Source: Anomaloglossus baeobatrachus
Taxonomy: Eukaryota > Chordata > Amphibia > Anura > Aromobatidae
Direction of reading: 5' to 3'
NCBI RefSeq assembly: GCF_048569485.1
Contig: NC_134354.1
Span: 454,270,807 to 454,334,806, forward strand
DNA: 64,000 nt
A program made the translations under genes and the position numbers. The notes under the pieces were generated by a model. It saw only the letters and a list, made by a program, of their open reading frames with translations. It was not told where the DNA came from and searched no databases. Below are positions 46,901 through 55,900 of this stretch, piece by piece. Within the stretch, counting starts at the first letter, position 1. Every line of letters begins with the position of its first letter.

Positions 46901-49900
46901 TGGCCGCGATTAACCTCAGTGACAGCAGCTGATCGCTATACTCACCTCAGTTGGTGCATGGAGCTGACTGGAGCGGCGGTGAGTAGCGCGATCAGCTGAG
47001 CTGTCACTGAGGTTACCCGCGGCCACCGCTGCATCCACCGCTGGATCCAGGTAACCTCAGTGACAGCTCAGCTGATCGCTATACTCATCTCATTAGCTGC
47101 GTGGAGGTGACCGGAGCGGCGGTGTATTCTGCAGCTCCTGTCACTTCCATGCAGCAGAGCTGGACGCGACGCTGGAGGACTGTGGAGTACGCCGGACATG
47201 GAGGGTTTGTCGGGGTTAATAAATTGGTAATGAGGGACTTTGTTAGTGTTTTTTATTTCTAATAAAGGATTTTTCGGGTGTGTGTGTTTTTTAACTGTAA
47301 TTTACAGATTAATCATGGAAGGAATCTCAGGGAGACACCTGACATGATTAATCTAGGATTTAGTGGCAGCTATGGGCTGCCATTAACTCCTTATTACCCC
47401 GATTTGCCAACGCACTAGGGTAAATCGGGAAGAGCCGGGTACAGTCACAGAACTGTCGCATATAATGTATGCGGCAATTCTGGGCGGCTGCTGACTGATA
47501 TTGTTAGGGTGGGGGGCTCCCCATAACGTGGAGCTCCCCATCCTGAGAATACCAGCCTTCAGCCGTATGGCTTTATCTGGCTGGTATTAAAATTGGGGGG
47601 ACCGCACGCCGTTTTTTTTAATTATTTAATTATTTATTTCACTGCACAGTATACACACACCGGCTGCTGTGATTGGGTGCAGTGAGACAGCTGTCACTCA
47701 GTGTGGGAGCGTGTCTCACTGCAACCAATCATAGGCGCCGAAAAGCAGGAAAGCAGAGAATACGAGATTGATTAATGAGCGGCCGGCTTTTTCAAAAGAG
47801 GAAAAGCCACCGGAGTTTGAACAGCTGTGCAGCGCCGCGGCAGTGATCGGGGAACGGTAAGTAAGAGAGAGGGGGGGGAACTGACCGACAGACTGTGAGA
47901 GGGGGACAGACAAGACAGAGAGAGACAGACCGACGGGAGATAGAATGAAAAAAAAAATGACCGACATCGTTAGTAAAAAGCACAAAACGTGCGTTTTGGA
48001 CATCGGAGTGCCACACAAGGTTTTCACGTAAAATCTTTCATGTATTAATCTCAAAAAGTAACATATACCAGCTCTATCTCACTATCGGGTATGCGCCCTT
48101 AACATTTCCGCCATGAAAATTCATTTTGGTGTCATTTTGGAAGGTTTTCTGGTGAGTCCGTAAAAATGGCGTAAAACTTGGACAAAATTGTTCACAGCTG
48201 TGACTTTTGAGTGATAAATGCTTCAAGGGGTCTTCCCCATGCTGATGCCATGTCATTTGAGCACTCTTCTGAGACTTTTGTGACATTTTTAGGGTTTCTA
48301 CATGCTGCCGGGGGGTCATTTCACAAAAATACTCGGGTCTCCCATAGGATAACATTGGGCTCGGTGCTCGGGCCGAGTACACGAGTATCTTGGGAGGCTC
48401 GGCCCGAGCTTCGAGCACCCGAGCTTTTTAGTACTCGCTCATCACTAGTGCTGAGTGATCGGGGCGTTCATACCTCCATCACGCAGCACTTCTCTCTCGT
48501 CTCCGGCCATGTTTACACTGTGAAGGAGAAGGTGGGCGGGCCTGAACTAGCTCTGGCTGTCACATGACCGGAGCTTGTGCAGGCCCCGCCCACCTCCTCC
48601 TTCCTACTCCTGTACACCGAGGGAAAATGACCGGGTGTCTGCTATCAAGGCAGGTAAGCAGGGGATTTCCGCAGGTAATGCCGCAGGAATAATTGACGTG
48701 CAGTTATGTGCGGCTTCGGGACATCCGCAGTATATTCCGCAACCGCACATTCCGCAACGTGGACACAGCACTCCCCATGTTCCATAGGATAATATGGAGA
48801 GTCTCTGTACATGCTGAAACCTGCAGATTTATCTGGAAAATCCAGATAAATCTGCAGGTTTTCCGCGGCAAAATCCGCAGAAGCAAGCTCCCGTAGGCAC
48901 AGGGCCTTAGGCCATCAGAAAAACAATTACTTCATTAACCTAAATATACCTTATCTGAAGAAATTCTTTATATGTGTACTGACCTTATGCTAAAAAAAAA
49001 TCTTGTAGTGACAGCGTTCCTTCAATTAGAGTTGCAATACCTAGTGAGAGCTCACTGCTTTGGGGGCTTGGGAGTTAGTTGTCTGGGTATGAGCAGAGCC
49101 CTTGACTGAAGTTTATACCCAACTCCTTTAGCAAATCTAGTCATTTGCATAACGTCTATGTGACACAAAATGCATTTTTTTCCCTTCATTATGACAGCAC
49201 CGCACATAAGAGAAACTATCCTCCCCCAGGAACAGGAAACCTACTGAAAATAAAAGGGAGGTACCTCTCCGAACGCCCCACTGTGGTTTCCTGTTCCTTG
49301 AGGATGAGACCTACTACCCTACAGGGTGAAGAGTAACTGGGGAGATTTCTCCAAATGAGTGAATCCTACATAGGGCAGCTGGCAGGTCTTGGGCTTGGAG
49401 GCTGACTGTGGATGTTGGGCACCCATAGTCGATCTGGCCATAGTTCCATCTGCAAAACAATCCAAGCAGGCCGCTTCCGGGTTTGGAAGTAGGGGCCGGA
49501 TGTGGCCACAACACGAGATGTCGTCACCTCCTGCAAGAGGAGGGAGTGGTGGCAGCAAATAGTAGGCACTTTAGGGTATGCGTGGGTTTTCTGTCATCTG
49601 GATATGATGGCGATGTGCAGGTGCAGCATGGAAATTCCGGTGCCTAGTGTTGAAATAGATGATGCAAAACCCTTTTGCAGCATGGTAGTTTCCAAAGCTT
49701 AGGATCGGTGAATGGGCTTTTTCCTTTTCTGTAATCCACTCTGACTGTTAGTAATCTTCTTTTGACCAGGAAAGTGGTAGCAAAATCTAAACACAGAGAC
49801 TGTGCTCTGTACAGAGAAGGTTTGTACAAAACGTATAATAAAAATCTTTGTCGATCCTATATTGAACGAATGGTGGTGGAAAAATCCCCTTCCATATTTC

Positions 49901-52900
49901 AGAAAATTAAATCCTTAAGGAAAGATGAAGTTAAAAACACAGTTAAAAAGGACATTTGTGATATCACATTTTAGAGCGGCTTTTTATTGTGAGCAGCCTA
50001 AGGCACACCTGTGCAATAATCCTGCTGTCTAATCAGCATATTTTTATGCCACAACTGTGAGGTTGATTCATTATCTCGGCAAAGGAGAAGTGCATAAGTA
50101 TTATACAAACGACTCACTTTGTCTAGCAGGACCTGTGGTGAGGTCATACCCATGTGACGGGTCTCAGCCACCAGAGCTGGATACCAGGTCACATGGGTAT
50201 GACCTCACCACAGGTCCTGCTAGACAAAGTGGGTTGTTTGTATAATACTTATGCTAATTCTAACAGAGGGAGGGGATAACTATACATATATGATCTGCTC
50301 CAGTGCAGCTGTCACTCAAGAAGCTGCTCATTTTACAGACTTCACTTTCTTGGATTTCAAAACCTAAACATCCGAGCTCTCCACTACAGATATGCATAGA
50401 ATCAGCCTGATAGTGCCAGTATAGCACTGGCTTTAGGTTATATACAAAAATCCTGGTGATTGCCTCCCTTTAAAGGGGGAACTTGGACAGTGAAAAATCT
50501 GTTGGTGATTACCACAAATGAAGGTCCAGTAAGCTCTGGAGCCCATCTAGACAGTATTTTTTTTTTCTTTCAGAATTTGTGCCGTGCCACACTGAAAAGT
50601 GGTTTATCATAGCTAAAAGAACTAGTGGCTGTAAGGGAAGTCATACAATCAACATTAAAATGGATTACAGGAAAAAAAACATAGTAATTCTGTCTGACAA
50701 CAGGACAGCAGCTGCTTAACTAAATCATCGAGGAGGGACCAGATCTGGTCCATTAATGACAGAAGGGGATAAAATATTTCCAGTAGCAGAGGGGAAGCTG
50801 CTATCCCTGACAGCATGACATTTAAAGGGGTCAGAAACCATCATAGCAGACTACTTGAGTCGTCATGTGTTAAATCAAAGAGAATGGACTTTGAATCAGG
50901 AAATTTTAAGTCAGATCTGTACGGCTTGGGGAATTCCAGAAGTAGACTTGTCCACGATCAGAGAAAATTGTCAAGTGGAGAAATTATTTTCCCTAAATCA
51001 AGGGGATTTCTGAAAGGAGTGGACACCTTCTACAAAAAAGGAATTTTAATATGGCCTATGCTCCCCCCCCCCCCTCCCTCTCTCTGATTCTGATCGTTCT
51101 GAAGAAAATAACAGAGGAGGGAGCCAGGGTCATATTGATTGCCCCTTTTAGGCCAAAAAGGGCATGGTTTCCGTGGTTAAGAATTATGCAAATATCGGAC
51201 CCAAGAACACTACTCGAAGGGCCCAGTCTTCTGTCTCTGGGTCCGATCATCCACCCTCTGGTTCACAGCCTACACGTGACTGCCTGGATCTTGAAACAAG
51301 ACTATTATCGGCCAGGGTAATTTCACACAATTTAGTCTCCACTCTTTTAAGTAAAAAGAAAATAACATTCCTGAAATAAAACTAGAATCAGGAATACATT
51401 TCTAGAATTCTTAGGACAAAATCTGTATACCCAGCAGCAGAAAAGTCCCCTTACAAAAATTTTAGTTTCTACAAAAAGGGCTTGAGAGGGTTTGTTTCAC
51501 GAGCACATAAGAGGTGGGGGAATAGACCCTGGGTGTACTTTTTATCCAAAAGAAATCACTGACCCCCCTATGGATACATAGGTTCATTGGAGCTTCCTTT
51601 TTTCTCTAGGCCAATAAATGGCTCTAAGATAGCTTCCTGGGACTTAAACATAGTTTTGAATGTCTTTACAAAAGTCTAGTTGGAGCCAATTTCATCAGAT
51701 TCCATTTATATTCTCACATTTAAAACGATACTGTCTCTCGAACATTAGCTACAGTCATGGCCAAAAGTTTTGAGAATGCTACAAATATTAATTTTTACAA
51801 AGTCTACTGCTTAAGTTTTTCTAATGGCAATTTGCATATACTCCAGAATGTCATAAAGAGTGATCAGCTTAACAGCAATTACTTGCAAAGCCAATATTGA
51901 CTAAGAAAATGAACTTTAACCCCCAAAACACATTTCAACATCATTGCATTCCTGCCTTAAAAGGAGCAGCTAACATTGTTTTAGTGATTGTTCCATTAAC
52001 ACAGGTGTGGGTGTTGATGAGGACAGGGCTGGCGTGATTAAGTAAAGTAAGAATGACACCACTGGACACTTTAAAAGGAGGCTGGTGCTTGGTATCCTTG
52101 TTTCTCTTCAGTTAACCATGGTTATCTCTAAAGAAACACGTGCAGCCATCATTGCTCTGCACAAAAATGGCCTAACAGGGAAGAGTATCGCAGCTACAAA
52201 GATTGCACCTCTGTCAACAATCTATCGCATCATCAAGAACTTCAAGGAGAGAGCTTCCATTGTTGCCAAAAAGGCTCCAGGGCGCCCAAGAAGGACCAGC
52301 AAACGCCAGGACCATATCTTAAAACTGTTTCAGCTGCGGAATCGGACTACCAGCATTGCCGATCTAGCTCAGCAATGGCAGCAGGCTGGTGTGAGGTGCT
52401 TCTGCACGCACTGTGAGGCGGAGACTGCTTGAGCAAGGCCTGGTTTCAAGGAGGGCAGCAAATAAGCCACTTCTCTCCAGAAAAAACATCAGGGACCGAA
52501 TGATATTCTGCAAAAGGTAAAGGGAGTGGACTGCTGAGGACTGGGGTAAAGTCATTTTCTCAGAGGAATCCCCTTTTCAATTGTTTGGGACATCTGGAAA
52601 ACAGCTTATTAGGAGAAGAAGAGGTGAGCGCTACCACCAGTCTTGTCTCATGCCAACTGTTAAGCATCCTGAAACGATTCATGTGTGGGGTTGCTTCTCA
52701 GCCAAGGGAATCGGCTCACTCACAGTCTTGCGTAAAAACACAGCTATGAATAAAGAATGGTACCAGAATGTCCTCCAAGAGCAACTTCTCCCAACTGTCC
52801 AAGAGCAGTTTGGCGCCCAACAATGCCTTTTCCAGCATGATGGAGCACCTTGCCATAAAGCAAAGGTGATCACTAAGTGGCTCATGGAACAAAACATAGA

Positions 52901-55900
52901 GATTTTGGGTCCATGGCCTGGAAACTCCCCAGATCTTAATCCCATTGAGAACTTGTGGGTAATCATCAAGAGACGGGTGGACAAACAAAAACCAACAAAT
53001 TCTGGCAAAATACAAGCATTGCTTATGCAAGAATGGACAGCAATCAGTCAGGATTTGGTCCAGAAGTTGATTGAGAGCATGCCAGGGAGAATTGCAGAGG
53101 TTCTGAAGAAGGGTCAACACTGCAAATATTGACTTGCTGCATTAACTCATTCTGTCAATATAACCTTTTGGTACTCATAATATGATTGCAATTATATTTA
53201 TGTATGTGATTTAAACATCAGACAAACACAATTAAAAACCAGAGGGCAACAGATCATGTGAAAATATAATTTTGGTGTCATTCTCAAAACTTTTGGCCAT
53301 GACTGTAGACATGTTTGTGAGTTGCAGGCTAACCCATCTTTCACTACTATCTAGCTTTTCTACCAAGTTTCAGAGGACTAAGGAAATCATACTCTTTCTT
53401 TTATCACATTCCAAGATCCAAGGATGAAATAACCTTTCATTCCCATAATGTTTACTTAGATATCTGGAGGTGTCGGGGTCTTGGCGGAAGTCCTCTGTCA
53501 TGTTTATTTTATACCAGGGCCCAAATAGGGGAAAAAGAGACACTAAATCAACTATTGCTAGCTGGGTTGGGATGGCAATAAGCTTAGTCTACTCTGCCTT
53601 AGGTCAGGACCCCCCTCATGGTATTAAGGCACATTCAACCAGAGCCATGGCTAGCTCCTGGGCAGAAAGAGCTAATGCCTCCATTGATCAAATCTGCAGG
53701 GCCGTAGTCTGGTCATCACCCTCTACCTTCTTTAGGCTATGTGCGCACTAGAAATGTGAAGTTTCTCAAGAAAATTTCTTGAGAAACTTCTGCCAGTGAA
53801 AGATTTCCGGACCTGCGGAAAAAATCCGCACCAAATCCGCATGCGTTTTTGCCGCGGATTTGCCGCGAATTTGCCGCGAATTTGCCGCGGATTTACCGCG
53901 GATTTACCGCAGGTTTGTCCCTGCAATAAATAATAAAGATAATCGATAGACAGATAATGGATAGAGGGAAAGATGGATAGATGAATAGATAGATAGATAG
54001 AGGGATAGATAGATGAATAGATAGATAGAGGGATAGATGGATAGATAGATAGATAGAGGGATAGATGGATAGATAGATAGATAGATAGAGGGATAGATAG
54101 ATAGATGAGAAAAACCTATATAATGTTCCACCTCCCTGCATTTTCTAAGCTGGCACCCTTTAGTGACTTTCATGTGGCACTTAGGCTACTTTCACACCTC
54201 CGGTTTTTGCTATGCGGCACAATCCGGCACTTTGCATGAAAATCGCAACCGGTTTTTTTTGCTGCCGGTTGCGATTTTCCTGCATAGACTTTAATTAGTG
54301 CCGCATTGTGCCGCATGGCCTTGCGTTCCGTCCGTTTTTTGCCGCATGCGGCAGATGTAGCCGATGCGGCGGCCGGATGGAACGTTGCCTGGCACGTTTT
54401 TTCGTGCGGCAAAAAAAACCGCATCGCGCCGCATTCGGCCGATGCGGCACATTTTTCAATACATGCCTATGGCGGCCGGATGCGGCGCGATGCGGCAATA
54501 ACCGCATCCGGCCGCCGCATGCGGTTTTTGCCACTGCGCATGCTCAGTAGCATGCCGCAAGCGGCAAAAACCGGACTGGCCGCAAAGGAAAAACCTATGC
54601 AAAGGATGCGGTGTTTTCACCGCATCCGTTGCATAGCTTGCACAGCCGGATTGAGCCGCAGAGCTCAAGCCGGATGTGTGAAAGTAGCCTAAAGGGTGCT
54701 TAGCCTTGTATTTAGCCATAAAATAAATAAATAATTAAAAAAAAATGACGTGAGGTCCCCCCATTTTTTGTAGCCAGCTAGGGTAAAGCAGACGGCTGCA
54801 GCCTGCAGACCACCGCTGGCAGCTTCACCTTGGCTGATAATCCAAAACAGTGGGCACCCCACGCTGTTATTTTAAATTATATAAATAATTTAAAACAAAA
54901 AACGTGGGGTCCCCCCCATATTGGATCACCAGCCAAGGTAAAGCGGACAGCTGGGGTCTGATATTCTCAGACTAGGGAGGTCCACTGTTATTGGACACTC
55001 CCCAGCCTAAAAATAGCAGGCCGCAGCCGCCCCAGAAGTGGCGCATCCATTAGACGTGCCAATCCTGGCGCTTTGCCCCAGCTCATCCCGCGCCCTGGTG
55101 CGTTGGCAAACGGGGTAATATATGGGGTTGATGCCAGATGTGTAATGTCACCTGGCATCAAGCCCTGGGGTTGGTGAGGTCAGGCGTCTATCAGATACCC
55201 GACATCACCAACCCAGTCAGTAATAATTAAAAAATAGACAACAAAAAAAGTTTTATTTGAAAAAACACTCCCCAAAACATTCCCTCTTTAACCAATTTAT
55301 TGAAAAGAGCACAATCAATTCCACGTCCGGCGTAATCCAATAAGGGGGGGGGGGGGCACGGCGATCCATACCATTGTCGCTGTCCCAGGCAATGAAAAAC
55401 AGAATGTTCCCCATTGGCTGGGAGAGCAATGCAGTGACCTGAGCTAACATCAATAGGTCAGCTCAGGTCACTGCAGGGGATGACGAGCGCTGCCATCAGG
55501 AGCATAGATGAGATCATTACCTTCTGTGATCATCTCCTGTACTGCTGACGTCAGCGCTGTCACTGACTTATCGCGAGAGCCCGTGACGTCACCGCTAGTG
55601 ACAGTCTCGGGCCGCTCGCGAGTCGGCCCTAGACAGCAGTGACAGCGCTGACGTCAGGAGGCAGGAGATCGTCACAGCAGGTAATGATCTCACCTCCTGA
55701 CAGCAGCGATCGTCATCCCCGCGGCTCCCAGCACTGCAGGATGTCCGTGTCTGCCTGCGCTGCCGCGTGACAGGCTGCTGACACTGCGGGCAGACACTGA
55801 CACCCTGCAGTGCAGGCAGCCGCGAGGCCGGAGCAGGACACACACTGCACAGACACCTGGAGGTCGCACGGAAGTGCTTCTGTGCGGCGTCCAGGGAGTG

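Noticed and set aside
53893-54173. Ser/Ile/Tyr/Leu-rich frames of 82-89 codons
   Set aside because: Reading of the GATA-type microsatellite.
54295-54719. Several overlapping 79-128 codon frames
   Set aside because: Produced by repeated GCCGCATG/CATGCGGC words in a short element; open on both strands for compositional reasons.
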